Shown: positions 8,033-16,348, counted from the first letter of the stretch. The stretch is DNA of 44,089 nt from Ruminococcus flavefaciens (GCA_002309635.1 DBXO01000003.1:70744-114832), one strand, 5' to 3'. The notes: generated from the sequence alone by a model not told the origin. Numbers and translations: made by a program.

Positions 8033-8608
8033 TCAGCTGCATGATCTCAGTGAGTTCATGCAGTCGTTGCATGCTTTCATCAGAAGAATTATTGCCGTTA
8101 CTGTGAAAATGACGAGTATCACCGTCATTATTACATATACGATACAAAGTACCTTTGCAAATTTGCTCTCGGGATGGTTTACCCTTGCGATTATCATAAG
8201 CACCAGCGCTGTGATGTAGCATAAGCCTCCGGGAAGTACGGTCCCGACAATTGAAACAGGCAGGGAGAGCAGCATAAGACATAATGATATAATGCACAGC
8301 ATAGTTGCCGTATTTTCGCTGCTCGGCGGAGGAGCGCCGTAACAGGACCTGTTAATGTACTGATTCGGCGGATACATGATGGACCTGGCCGTTTCTTCGT
8401 TGACAACGACCTCGTTTTTATCGGTAAACTGCATTATGTAGCCGTATTCAAACTGATCGACGTATCTTATCCAGTTTCCGTCGTCCTGCCTGACAAAGCC
8501 CCGGCTTGTGAGGAGAGCCTCGTCTGTGCCGTTTGGGGCGAGAAGTACAGGATATCCGCAGTAGTACAAAAGAGTACAGTTGTTTATCCCATAGTAATGA
8601 ACTGTCAT
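8033..8608 (-). CDS. Small membrane protein of unknown function
   Basis: 191 residues from the ATG preceded by AGGAGGG; an upstream in-frame ATG has no ribosome site. Residues 1-90 form a soluble part rich in Tyr and charged residues, 91-100 a Pro/Ser-rich joint, and the rest carries three predicted membrane spans (about 102-122, 128-142 and 152-178) ending in a Cys-rich tail. The C-terminal pair of spans resembles DUF4190-like membrane modules. I recognise no catalytic motif. It is the first gene of the minus-strand pair with the Lgt-like gene. Confidence 0.7.
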   Translation of the reverse strand: MTVHYYGINNCTLLYYCGYPVLLAPNGTDEALLTSRGFVRQDDGNWIRYVDQFEYGYIMQFTDKNEVVVNEETARSIMYPPNQYINRSCYGAPPPSSENTATMLCIISLCLMLLSLPVSIVGTVLPGGLCYITALVLMIIARVNHPESKFAKVLCIVYVIMTVILVIFTVTAIILLMKACNDCMNSLRSCS

Positions 8609-8678
8609 ATCGTTCCCTCCTGATATGTGTTTTGCTTCTGTAATTATATTATAGAACATTATTATGAAAAATCCAAGA

Positions 8679-8714
8679 TGACAAAAGTAACTTCTTTAGT
8701 GACATTTGTAACTT
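8679..8714. promoter_or_regulatory. Direct repeat operator candidate in a divergent promoter region
   Basis: TGACAAAAGTAACTT (8679-8693) and TGACATTTGTAACTT (8700-8714) match at 12 of 15 positions and lie exactly 21 bp apart, two helical turns. A third TGACA follows at 8720, inside the probable -35 box TTGACA (8719-8724) of the plus-strand lipoprotein gene. Spacing and the AAGTTAC core on the minus strand recall LytTR/AgrA-type sites, but the match is partial. Confidence 0.45.
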
Positions 8715-8777
8715 TTTCTTGACAAGAAGCCTGTTATATGTCAAAATAATATATGGTAAACGATAAGGAGGGGGAAA

Positions 8778-9866
8778 ATGAGCAGAATAAAAGCTTTGAG
8801 CCTTGCAGCTGCCTGTACATTGTTTCTGTGGGGCTGTGAAGATATGACTGATTATGATACTTCACCGTATGATCCGCATGACGGAGCGATATATGTCCCC
8901 GATGATGAATCGATGTATCAGGTAATGTATAATTTCTTTTCTGAGATCAGATTTTACGATAATATAAATATATATGGCTGTGCTGACAGTCACAAGGTAT
9001 TTGATATGACCGAAAGGATAATTGCGGAGCACCCCGAGCTGTTCTGGCTCGATGTGAGCGGAGTGGGCTCGTCTCCGCAGCATGACGTTGTTGATTTTGG
9101 CTATCATTGTATCGATTTCAACTGCAGTGAGGCAGAAGTCAGAAAAATGTGCGATGAGGTCTCGGAGGCTGCCGACAGGGTAATAAAAGATATCCCCGAG
9201 GACGCTTCCGACTGGGAAAAGATACTTTTTGTACATGATGCTATAATCAAGACAACGTGGTATCAGGAAGGTGACGAGGACTATTTCACCAATACTGTAT
9301 ACGGCTGCCTTGTAAGGCACAAAACGCAGTGTACAGGCTATTCTCAGGCATTTCAGTATATTATGGAAAGACTGGGGTTTGAGTGCGGAGTCTTTTCCAA
9401 TGACCATCACAAGTGGAACTATATAAGGCTTGACGGCGAGTATTACTGGATAGACCTGACCTATGACGACATTGTATGGAATGACGGAGATGACAATGCA
9501 TGCAATTATCTGCACTATTACTTTATGTGCGATGACGAGCATTTTTCAATGGATCATGACCTGAGTCAGGGTAAGAACTATTTCGTTCCTCAGTGCAATT
9601 CCTTTGACAAGTACTACTATTTTGTTGACGGCTCTTATTTTACCGAGTATGACCCTGCTGCTATAGCAGAGGTCATAAGAAAGCACAATACCGAGAATCA
9701 GGTGGAAATAATGTTCGAGGACAGCAGGACGTTCCATGAAGCTATCGATAAAATGAATGAGGGCATCGGCATCAATGAGATGATATACGCGCAGAATGAA
9801 AAAAATGAACTGAGCTACTGCTGGTTTGATGATATGCGTATATTGAAAATAGTGCTTTTGCCTTGA
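8778..9866 (+). CDS. Lipoprotein with transglutaminase-like fold
   Basis: 362 residues; start preceded by AAGGAGGGGG. The N-terminus is a lipoprotein signal ending in LWGC (Cys20), so the protein should be lipid-anchored outside the membrane. The central region is a transglutaminase-like (papain-fold) domain with a complete triad: Cys185 in TQCTGYSQAF, His211 in HHKWN and Asp226 in YYWIDLTYDD. Such bacterial domains act as peptidases, amidases or crosslinking enzymes, often on cell-wall peptides. The C-terminal ~100 residues look like a short accessory domain. It is divergent from the Lgt-like operon and separated from it by direct repeats; a shared regulator is likely. The substrate is unknown. 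Confidence 0.85.
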   Translation: MSRIKALSLAAACTLFLWGCEDMTDYDTSPYDPHDGAIYVPDDESMYQVMYNFFSEIRFYDNINIYGCADSHKVFDMTERIIAEHPELFWLDVSGVGSSPQHDVVDFGYHCIDFNCSEAEVRKMCDEVSEAADRVIKDIPEDASDWEKILFVHDAIIKTTWYQEGDEDYFTNTVYGCLVRHKTQCTGYSQAFQYIMERLGFECGVFSNDHHKWNYIRLDGEYYWIDLTYDDIVWNDGDDNACNYLHYYFMCDDEHFSMDHDLSQGKNYFVPQCNSFDKYYYFVDGSYFTEYDPAAIAEVIRKHNTENQVEIMFEDSRTFHEAIDKMNEGIGINEMIYAQNEKNELSYCWFDDMRILKIVLLP

Positions 9867-9941
9867 AAAAGTCTGTGAAATACAGCTCTTTACCGACTAA
9901 TATACTATTTTTAGCGGAATGAGCTGCGGGCTTATCAGCAG

Positions 9942-9963
9942 AATGCATAATCATGCATTTTTG
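9942..9963 (+). terminator. Short intrinsic terminator after the lipoprotein gene
   Basis: AATGCAT-AATC-ATGCATT followed by four T. The stem is only 7 bp and A/T-rich, so strength is doubtful. Confidence 0.4.
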
Positions 9964-9965
9964 GC

Positions 9966-9994
9966 TTGATTTTTGACCGAAGTTATGATATACT
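9966..9994 (+). promoter_or_regulatory. Probable promoter of rfbB
   Basis: TTGATT (9966-9971), 17-bp spacer, TATACT (9989-9994). It leaves an untranslated leader of about 100 nt that contains GCCGCCATTGCGGCGG-like GC-rich pairing near 10063-10078. Confidence 0.55.
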
Positions 9995-10104
9995 TGAAAA
10001 GATGTATGTCACCGGCCTCAGGGCTGTGATAAGTGCGGCTGACTGCCGTATAATGAACAAAACCGCCATTGCGGCGGAAAAAATATATGATAAGAGGGAA
10101 AAAT

Positions 10105-11133
10105 ATGACTATATTTGTTACCGGCGGAGCAGGCTTTATCGGCTCAAATTTCGTATTCCACATGCTTGATACATATCCTGACTACCGCATAGTTTGTCTT
10201 GATAAGCTCACATATGCAGGCAACCTCTCAACACTGGAGCCTGTAATGAAGAACCCCAACTTCCGTTTCGTAAAGATAGACATCTGCGACAGAGAGGCTG
10301 TTTACAAGCTTTTCGAGGAGGAAAAGCCCGATATCGTCGTTAACTTTGCAGCTGAGTCTCATGTTGACCGTTCTATCGAGAATCCCGAGATATTCTTACA
10401 GACAAATATCCTCGGCACACAGGTGCTTATGGACGCCTGCCGCAAGTATGGTATACAGCGCTATCATCAGGTGTCGACTGACGAGGTATACGGCGATCTT
10501 CCGCTGGACAGACCCGACCTCTTCTTCACTGAGGAGACACCCATCCACACAAGCAGTCCTTACAGCTCCTCAAAGGCCGGTGCAGACCTGCTCGTAATGG
10601 CTTACCACAGGACCTATGGTCTCCCTGTTACTATCAGCCGTTGTTCCAACAACTACGGTCCTTACCACTTCCCCGAGAAGCTTATCCCGCTCATGATAGC
10701 TAATGCGCTCGCAGACAAGCCGCTTCCTGTATACGGCGAGGGACTTAATGTCCGCGACTGGCTCTATGTTGAGGATCACTGCCGCGCTATCGACCTTATT
10801 ATCCACAAGGGCAGAGTCGGCGAGGTATACAATGTGGGCGGCCACAACGAGATGAAGAACATCGACATTGTCAAGCTCATCTGCAAGGAGCTGGGCAAGC
10901 CCGAAAGCCTTATCACTCACGTTGAGGACAGAAAGGGTCACGATATGCGCTACGCTATCGATCCCACAAAGATACACAACGAGCTTGGCTGGCTGCCTGA
11001 GACAAAGTTTGCAGACGGCATAAAGAAGACTATCAAGTGGTACCTTGAGAACCGTGAGTGGTGGGAGACTATCATCAGCGGCGAGTATCAGAACTACTAC
11101 GAGAAGATGTACGGTAACCGTGCTCAGGTATAA
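10105..11133 (+). CDS. rfbB: dTDP-glucose 4,6-dehydratase
   Basis: 342 residues, usual length. It converts dTDP-glucose to dTDP-4-keto-6-deoxyglucose, the second step toward dTDP-rhamnose and related sugars of cell-surface polysaccharides. Evidence: NAD-binding TGGAGFIGSN (6-15), catalytic STDEVYG (Thr125, Asp126, Glu127) and the extended-SDR Tyr153-xxx-Lys157 in SPYSSSKAG. The start is the ATG after AGAGGG; an earlier in-frame ATG lacks a ribosome site. rfbA lies 1.8 kb downstream beyond an opposing gene. Homologues of rmlC and rmlD are not in the window, so the end product is not fixed by this locus. Confidence 0.95.
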   Translation: MTIFVTGGAGFIGSNFVFHMLDTYPDYRIVCLDKLTYAGNLSTLEPVMKNPNFRFVKIDICDREAVYKLFEEEKPDIVVNFAAESHVDRSIENPEIFLQTNILGTQVLMDACRKYGIQRYHQVSTDEVYGDLPLDRPDLFFTEETPIHTSSPYSSSKAGADLLVMAYHRTYGLPVTISRCSNNYGPYHFPEKLIPLMIANALADKPLPVYGEGLNVRDWLYVEDHCRAIDLIIHKGRVGEVYNVGGHNEMKNIDIVKLICKELGKPESLITHVEDRKGHDMRYAIDPTKIHNELGWLPETKFADGIKKTIKWYLENREWWETIISGEYQNYYEKMYGNRAQV

Positions 11134-11146
11134 GAAATAATAAATA

Positions 11147-11180
11147 AAAAAAGGAACTGCATGAGCAGTTCCTTTTTTTA
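11147..11180. terminator. Bidirectional terminator, rfbB / diguanylate cyclase
   Basis: AAAAAAAGGAACTGC-ATGA-GCAGTTCCTTTTTT: a strong stem with A and T runs on either side, between convergent genes, suited to both strands. Confidence 0.9.
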
Positions 11181-11186
11181 TATGAA

Positions 11187-12488
11187 TCATACTGACTTTA
11201 CGCAGTTTCTGCCGCTGGATTTCGCATTATAAAGAGCACGATCCATACGGTTAAAGGCGTCATCGAAAGAGTCGTCTGCATTTATTGATGTAACGCCTAT
11301 GCTGCATGTTATCTGACCTATCTTGCCGAACGGCTCGCCTGCTATAGTGCTGCGAAGTCCCTCTGCAAGGGCAATGGCCTTTTCATATGGGGTATCATAG
11401 CATACAACTACGAATTCCTCGCCGCCCCAGCGTCCGAGAACAGCATTGAGGTCGCGTATGTATTCGGAAATGATCTGTGTGAACTGTACAAGTGTAACGT
11501 CTCCTGTGGAGTGTCCGAACTTGTCGTTTACATGCTTGAAGAAGTCGATATCCAGTATCATAAGTGATACATCGCGGTTCTTGTTCTGCTTTGCGTATAG
11601 TGCGTTTCTTATCTCGGTTTCCATTCTTCCGTGATTGAATACATTTGTAAGAGAATCGCGTGAAGCAAGATGCTCGTACTTTTTCATGGTCTCAAGGAGC
11701 TCTATTGAGTTCTCGTGGATATTCTGCACCATGAATACGAAACGGTAGTCGTCCTCGTTGCTTGTTTCGGAACGGCTGAATATGAGCTTTACCCATATAT
11801 ACTTACCCTCAAGGTTCATCATAAGGCAGTCGAATGAGGCTGTACGTCCGGGAGCAAAGTTCTTCTTGAGATAATCGGGATCGGTCCTTTCAAGGAAGAG
11901 CTGCTGGTCTTCGGGCCAGATCATATTGATTATCATATTTCTCCACTCGGAGTACTTGATTTCCTGCTGCATGACCTCGTCCGATATCTCGGTAACGCTG
12001 ATACTGCTGGTGCTGTCGCTGACGAGATCTATGTACATTGAGAAAAGGTAAGTGTTCTGTATAGTATTGACTTTCTGTACAGTAAGCTCCTCATTGACGA
12101 ACATGGCTGTTTCGAGCTCGTCGATCAGGAAAAGGTAGGTGCTGTTTGCTTCTATAGGATAAACTGTCATCTGAATGACATGAGTTATATCGTTTTCGAT
12201 TATATTGACGCGCTTGCTGTATTTGCCGCCGAATCTGCCTTCATTGGGGATGAATACATGATAGTCCTCGGTAATGTCTTCATCGCTGTTGTTGAAGTGA
12301 TACCAGAGCTTTCTTACAAGGTCGATATAATCTCCTTCATCGTCGATATAATCTGTAAATATTCCTCTTTTTACAAGAGTTCTGTACTTATCAGCATCGC
12401 CGTCGACAATGATTACGCAATCAACGCTGGTGTTTATAAATTTTAATGCGTCATCATAAGAATATTCATCGATATTGATCTTACTCAT
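11187..12488 (-). CDS. GGDEF diguanylate cyclase with N-terminal sensory region
   Basis: 433 residues. The C-terminal ~165 residues form a GGDEF domain: RDSLTNVFNHGRMETE entry, metal-binding DIDFFKHVND (312-321) and RWGGEEF (353-359), with GGEEF being an accepted active-site form. It should make cyclic di-GMP from two GTP. The allosteric RxxD site normally just before the motif is absent (DLNA at those positions), so product inhibition through that site is not expected. The N-terminal ~260 residues hold PAS-like segments without membrane spans, so the enzyme is probably cytoplasmic. Start: ATG after AGGGGGAG. It sits between rfbB and rfbA on the opposite strand; no c-di-GMP target was recognised nearby. 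Confidence 0.9.
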   Translation of the reverse strand: MSKINIDEYSYDDALKFINTSVDCVIIVDGDADKYRTLVKRGIFTDYIDDEGDYIDLVRKLWYHFNNSDEDITEDYHVFIPNEGRFGGKYSKRVNIIENDITHVIQMTVYPIEANSTYLFLIDELETAMFVNEELTVQKVNTIQNTYLFSMYIDLVSDSTSSISVTEISDEVMQQEIKYSEWRNMIINMIWPEDQQLFLERTDPDYLKKNFAPGRTASFDCLMMNLEGKYIWVKLIFSRSETSNEDDYRFVFMVQNIHENSIELLETMKKYEHLASRDSLTNVFNHGRMETEIRNALYAKQNKNRDVSLMILDIDFFKHVNDKFGHSTGDVTLVQFTQIISEYIRDLNAVLGRWGGEEFVVVCYDTPYEKAIALAEGLRSTIAGEPFGKIGQITCSIGVTSINADDSFDDAFNRMDRALYNAKSSGRNCVKSV

Positions 12489-12820
12489 AAAAAGTCTCCC
12501 CCTATTTATGTTTGATTTAAAAGATATTGCGGATTTTTGCTGTATTTACCCCCGTATCAGGGATATGCGTAAAATTTTCCACAGCTTTGCCGAGTTTACA
12601 AATTTCCATTATTATGATAGCATATTTTGGGGATAAATTTGAAAACAAATTATGAACATAAGGACATGAGGAAATTATTTGTAGTATTTTACAATAAATG
12701 TGCCGGCCGATTGTTAAAAGTGACAATTGAAAAAATAAAAATCCGGTCAGATGATCTCATTGAGGGAGTTGATATTTCTTGTGTTCATTTGTCATTATTT
12801 GCCGATATTTAAAGTTTTGC
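12489..12820. other. Divergent intergenic region without a gene
   Basis: A/T-rich spacer between the diguanylate cyclase (minus) and rfbA (plus). A 61-codon plus-strand frame near 12627-12812 lacks a ribosome site. Possible minus-strand -10 elements lie around 12600-12625, but no clear pair of boxes is seen. Confidence 0.5.
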
Positions 12821-12849
12821 TTGCATTTTTGCGGACAGTGTGATATACT
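12821..12849 (+). promoter_or_regulatory. Promoter of rfbA
   Basis: TTGCAT (12821-12826), 17-bp spacer, TATACT (12844-12849), about 70 bp before the start codon. Confidence 0.7.
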
Positions 12850-12923
12850 AATACTAAGTGTGAAAAACTGCTGATGTGGTATGAATTTGTCAGCTTATTA
12901 CATAATATAGGAGGATACTTTTT

Positions 12924-13808
12924 ATGAAAGGCATCATACTTGCCGGTGGCTCCGGTACCAGACTTTATCCGCTCACCATGGTGACATCGAAGCAGCTGCT
13001 TCCCGTTTACGATAAACCGATGATATTCTATCCGCTTTCAACCCTTATGCTTGCGGGCATAAGAGATATACTTATCATTTCGACTCCCACTGATACTCCG
13101 AGATTCAGGGAGCTTCTCGGCGACGGACACTCTATGGGAATAAACCTCTCATATGAGGTGCAGCCCAGTCCGGACGGACTTGCTCAGGCTTTCCTTATCG
13201 GTGAGAAGTTCATCGGTGACGACACCTGTGCTATGATACTCGGCGACAATATTTTCTACGGCGGCTGGTTCAGACGCAACCTCAAGGAGGCTGTGACAAA
13301 TGCCGGGAACGGCAAGGCTACAGTATTCGGCTACTATGTTCAGGATCCCGAAAGATTCGGAATAGTTGAGTTCGACGACAAAAAGAACGTTATCTCTGTT
13401 GAGGAAAAGCCGCAGGCTCCAAAGTCAAATTATGCAATAACAGGTCTTTATTTCTATCCAAAGGGAGTAAGCGAGAGAGCAAAGCAGGTAAAACCCTCAA
13501 AGCGCGGAGAGCTTGAAATAACTGATCTCAACCGTCTCTATCTCGAAAAAGATGAGCTTAAGGTACAGGTGCTGGGACGTGGCTTTGCATGGCTCGATAC
13601 CGGAACGATGGAGAGTCTTATGGAGGCTTCAACCTTTATACAGACCGTTCAGAACCGTCAGGGCGTGGTCATATCCTCACCTGAGGAGATAGCCTTCTAC
13701 GAAAAGTGGATAACCAAGGAGGAACTCCTCAAAACGGCGGAAATGTACGGAAAGTCACCTTACGGCGAGCATCTTAAACGCGCTGCCGAGGGTAAATTCG
13801 TATTATAA
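12924..13808 (+). CDS. rfbA: Glucose-1-phosphate thymidylyltransferase
   Basis: 294 residues, the normal size of RmlA. It joins glucose-1-phosphate and dTTP to form dTDP-glucose, the substrate of the rfbB product encoded upstream. Evidence: nucleotide-binding LAGGSGTRLYPLT at 6-18, TSKQLLPVYDKPMI, the GDNIFYGG motif and VSVEEKPQAPKSNYA. The start follows ATAGGAGG. It has its own promoter. The next gene begins 133 bp downstream after a weak terminator-like structure. Confidence 0.95.
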   Translation: MKGIILAGGSGTRLYPLTMVTSKQLLPVYDKPMIFYPLSTLMLAGIRDILIISTPTDTPRFRELLGDGHSMGINLSYEVQPSPDGLAQAFLIGEKFIGDDTCAMILGDNIFYGGWFRRNLKEAVTNAGNGKATVFGYYVQDPERFGIVEFDDKKNVISVEEKPQAPKSNYAITGLYFYPKGVSERAKQVKPSKRGELEITDLNRLYLEKDELKVQVLGRGFAWLDTGTMESLMEASTFIQTVQNRQGVVISSPEEIAFYEKWITKEELLKTAEMYGKSPYGEHLKRAAEGKFVL

Positions 13809-13820
13809 AACGATAATTCG

Positions 13821-13872
13821 TGATCTGCGGGAGCTTAAGTCCGGAAGTGCTTGATGTCTTGCAGATCATTTT
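13821..13872 (+). terminator. Possible terminator after rfbA
   Basis: TGATCTGC (13821-13828) pairs with GCAGATCA (13861-13868), followed by TTTTG. The 32-base loop is long but can fold further. Confidence 0.4.
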
Positions 13873-13941
13873 GAGCATGATCGTTTGCAGTGCTGTATCA
13901 GGTATTTATCGCAGAATGTTCTATATTGACGGGGGCAGAAA

Positions 13942-15060
13942 ATGGAAAAGCAGGAATTCAGAAAAAATGCGTCGGATATGATATATCTTACCGCTTGTGC
14001 TTTAAATGGCGAAAAGCCTGAGCAGGAGCGGGTGGAGGCTCTTGATCTGCCAAAGCTTTTTGAGGTTTGTCAGAAACATATCCTTACCGCCTGTACTGCT
14101 TATGCATTGGAGTCGGCAGGAATTAAGGACTTTGAATTCACTCAGGCAAAGGAAAAGGCTATAAGGAAAAATATACTCCTTGACGCCGAAAGAGGAAAGC
14201 TGCTCAAGCGCCTTGAAACGGAAAAGATATGGTATATGCCCCTCAAGGGCAGTATCCTTAAGGACTGGTACCCGAAGCTTGGCATGAGGCAGATGTCCGA
14301 TAACGATATACTCTGCGACAGCGGAAAAATGCAGGAGATACATGATATCTTCATTGAAAACGGCTTCAGGTGCGAGCATTTCGGCAAGGACAACGACGAT
14401 GCATACTTCAAGGAGCCCGTGTTCAATTTTGAGATGCACAGCTCGCTTTTCAGAGCCGAGCATATAGGCGGTCTGTATAATTACTTCAAGGACGTCAAGG
14501 AACGCCTTATAAAGGACGACGGACATGATTTCGGCTATCATTTCAGCAATGAGGACTTTTATATCTATATGATAGCCCATGAGTACAAGCACTATACCCG
14601 CGTGGGTACTGGAGTCCGTTCACTGGTGGATACTTATGTTTTTTTGCGCAAATGGGGCGATTCCCTTGATTGGGAATATCTGAACGCCGAACTGAAAAAG
14701 CTCGGTATTGCTGAATTTGAGCGCAGCAGCCGCGAGCTTGCGGAAAAGGTCTTTTCTATGAAGCCGCTCACAGCAGAGGAAAAGAAAGAACTTGATTATT
14801 ACGTTATGTCGGGAGTTTACGGAACTGCGGACAATCTTATCGAAAACGGCATAAAATTCCGCGGCAGCGGATCAAAGGCAAGGTATCTTCTGTACCGCTT
14901 CTTTCCGCCTGTCAGCTTCATCGAAAGAGTCGTGCCGTGGGCAGGCAAAAGCAGGCTGCTTCTTCCGGCAGCCTATGTATACAGGCTTTTCAGAGGCCTT
15001 ACCACAAGCAGAAAGAGTGCCGCTGAGGAGTTCAGACAACTTAAGAAAATAAAAAAATAA
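13942..15060 (+). CDS. Nucleotidyltransferase-fold protein (PF14907-like)
   Basis: 372 residues; start preceded by GGGGGC. Residues ~95-125 carry the fold signature: YMPLKGSIL, WYP, then R116-QMSDNDIL, where the two Asp of SDND (120, 122) would bind the metal, as in the uncharacterised nucleotidyltransferase family PF14907. The rest is helical and Tyr/Glu/Lys-rich, with a basic C-terminus. Members of this family occur in surface-polysaccharide loci and in some peptide-modification clusters, so a role with the neighbouring rfb genes is possible. The substrate is unknown. It is followed by its own terminator. Confidence 0.75.
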   Translation: MEKQEFRKNASDMIYLTACALNGEKPEQERVEALDLPKLFEVCQKHILTACTAYALESAGIKDFEFTQAKEKAIRKNILLDAERGKLLKRLETEKIWYMPLKGSILKDWYPKLGMRQMSDNDILCDSGKMQEIHDIFIENGFRCEHFGKDNDDAYFKEPVFNFEMHSSLFRAEHIGGLYNYFKDVKERLIKDDGHDFGYHFSNEDFYIYMIAHEYKHYTRVGTGVRSLVDTYVFLRKWGDSLDWEYLNAELKKLGIAEFERSSRELAEKVFSMKPLTAEEKKELDYYVMSGVYGTADNLIENGIKFRGSGSKARYLLYRFFPPVSFIERVVPWAGKSRLLLPAAYVYRLFRGLTTSRKSAAEEFRQLKKIKK

Positions 15061-15067
15061 TGCAGGC

Positions 15068-15102
15068 AAGGGTGTGATAACGGGAGTTGTCACGCCTTTT
15101 TT
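15068..15102 (+). terminator. Terminator after the nucleotidyltransferase-fold gene
   Basis: AAGGGTGTGATAAC-GGGA-GTTGTCACGCCTTTTTT: a long stem with a few G-T pairs and a T tail directly after the stop codon. Confidence 0.8.
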
Positions 15103-15105
15103 GTA

Positions 15106-15133
15106 ACCATCTTTCCTGCGGGTTCATATTATA
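15106..15133 (+). promoter_or_regulatory. Mother-cell sporulation promoter candidate of cotJABC
   Basis: AC, 17 bases, then CATATTATA (15125-15133) fits the sigma-K form AC-N16/17-CATANNNTA; the CATATTAT -10 also resembles the sigma-E -10. In Bacillus subtilis cotJ is sigma-E controlled. No sigma-A promoter is apparent here. Assignment to one factor is uncertain. Confidence 0.45.
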
Positions 15134-15189
15134 AGATGTGCGGAGGACTTTCTGCACAGGTTCTCCGCGCAGAAAAGGAGGACTCAGTT

Positions 15190-15447
15190 ATGAAGCTCGA
15201 TCTTTTTGACGATATTGAGGGAATGATCTTCCATGAACGGGAAGCTTCCTTAGGTCCTGTGGATACGGACAGAAATAATAATACCAGCGTCCCGGGAACG
15301 ATGTTTCCGGAGAATCCTCCTCTTGCTATGGCATATGTGCCATTTCAGCAGTGGGGAGAGACCTACAGCGATGATAAGGCGTTCAGCAGCGGAACTCTTT
15401 TCCCGCAGCTCGATCTTCCTTTCATGGGAGGAGGCGACGACAGATGA
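15190..15447 (+). CDS. cotJA: Spore coat associated protein CotJA
   Basis: 85 residues from the ATG preceded by AAGGAGG; an earlier in-frame ATG at 15136 has no ribosome site. The conserved CotJA core is PPLAMAYVPFQQWGETY followed by Phe/Leu/Pro-rich LFPQLDLPFMGG. CotJA is a small component of the mother-cell-made spore coat in Bacillus and Clostridia. Its stop codon overlaps the cotJB start by four bases (ATGA), showing translational coupling. The acidic N-terminal 40 residues are not conserved as far as I can tell. Confidence 0.9.
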   Translation: MKLDLFDDIEGMIFHEREASLGPVDTDRNNNTSVPGTMFPENPPLAMAYVPFQQWGETYSDDKAFSSGTLFPQLDLPFMGGGDDR

Positions 15448-15692
15448 ACGACAGAAGAGCTCTGCTTAACAAGATAAAAAAGTATGATTTTACGCTGAAG
15501 GAGCTTAATCTTTATCTCGATACCCACCCCGAATGCCGACGTGCGCTTGCAATGTTCCGCAGATATAAGGAACTGCGGAAAAAGGCAATCGACGAGTTCA
15601 ACGACCGATTCGGCCCCTTAACTCCCGAGCTGGTCACAAACGGAGAACACTGGTCATGGACAGACGATCCGTGGCCTTGGGAAAGGAGCTAA
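15444..15692 (+). CDS. cotJB: Spore coat protein CotJB
   Basis: 82 residues, usual for the family. Diagnostic features are a helical N-terminus (LLNKIKKYDFTLKELNLYLD), THPECRRAL, and the Trp/Pro-rich ending HWSWTDDPWPWE. The product belongs to the CotJ coat complex. The start overlaps cotJA by four bases, and cotJC follows after three bases. Confidence 0.92.
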   Translation: MNDRRALLNKIKKYDFTLKELNLYLDTHPECRRALAMFRRYKELRKKAIDEFNDRFGPLTPELVTNGEHWSWTDDPWPWERS

Positions 15693-15695
15693 TAT

Positions 15696-16238
15696 ATGTG
15701 GCAGTATGAGAAGAAACTACAGTATCCTGTAAATATAAAAAATCCCAATCCCAAGCTTGCCAGAATAATAATATCTCAGCTTGGAGGCCCGGACGGCGAG
15801 CTTGCAGCTTCACTGCGGTATCTCAATCAGCGCTATGCCATGCCGTACGGAGAGGTTAAGGGACTGCTGACCGATATTGGCACTGAGGAGCTGGCGCATT
15901 TTGAGATGATCTCCGCGATACTCTATCAGCTCACAAAGAATCTTTCGATAGAGGAAATAAAGAAAAGCGGATTCGACACCTATTTTGTGGATCATACTAC
16001 GGGAATTTATCCTGTAGCCGCTTCGGGAACGCCCTTTACGGCAACATATTTCCAGTCAAAGGGAGATATCATCACAGACCTCAGCGAGGATATGGCTGCG
16101 GAGCAGAAAGCACGCACCACCTATGACAATATTCTCAGACTTGCCGACGATCCTGATGTAAGAGACCCGATACGCTTTCTCCGCGAGAGGGAGATAGTTC
16201 ATTATCAGCGATTCGGTGAAGCGAAGCGTACATTATGA
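15696..16238 (+). CDS. cotJC: Spore coat protein CotJC, manganese-catalase family
   Basis: 180 residues, slightly shorter than the ~189 usual. It is a ferritin-like protein of the manganese catalase family. Metal ligands expected of the family are visible: Glu35 in GELAASL, Glu65-xx-His68 in TEELAHFE, Glu in EDMAAEQKA, and Glu/His in REREIVHYQRF. All ligands are retained, so it could have catalase activity as well as being a coat component. The start follows GGAAAGGAG. Third gene of the coupled operon. Confidence 0.93.
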   Translation: MWQYEKKLQYPVNIKNPNPKLARIIISQLGGPDGELAASLRYLNQRYAMPYGEVKGLLTDIGTEELAHFEMISAILYQLTKNLSIEEIKKSGFDTYFVDHTTGIYPVAASGTPFTATYFQSKGDIITDLSEDMAAEQKARTTYDNILRLADDPDVRDPIRFLREREIVHYQRFGEAKRTL

Positions 16239-16288
16239 AATAAGGCATACTGATTAATTATGGATCAAAAATATGGTTATTTTACATA

Positions 16289-16317
16289 TTGACAATGATT
16301 TTATAATGAGATATAAT
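16289..16317 (+). promoter_or_regulatory. Consensus sigma-A promoter
   Basis: TTGACA (16289-16294), 17-bp spacer, TATAAT (16312-16317), 31 bp before the start of the TPM-like gene. Perfect match to consensus. Confidence 0.8.
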
Positions 16318-16348
16318 AGATAAAATCAGATATATAGGGGGGGATAGC

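Noticed and set aside
8862..9542. 226-codon reverse frame opposite the lipoprotein gene
   Set aside because: The plus-strand frame has a lipobox, a full catalytic triad and a strong ribosome site; the reverse frame has none of these.
10570..11190. 206-codon reverse frame opposite rfbB
   Set aside because: Shadow of a well-conserved enzyme gene; no start signal.
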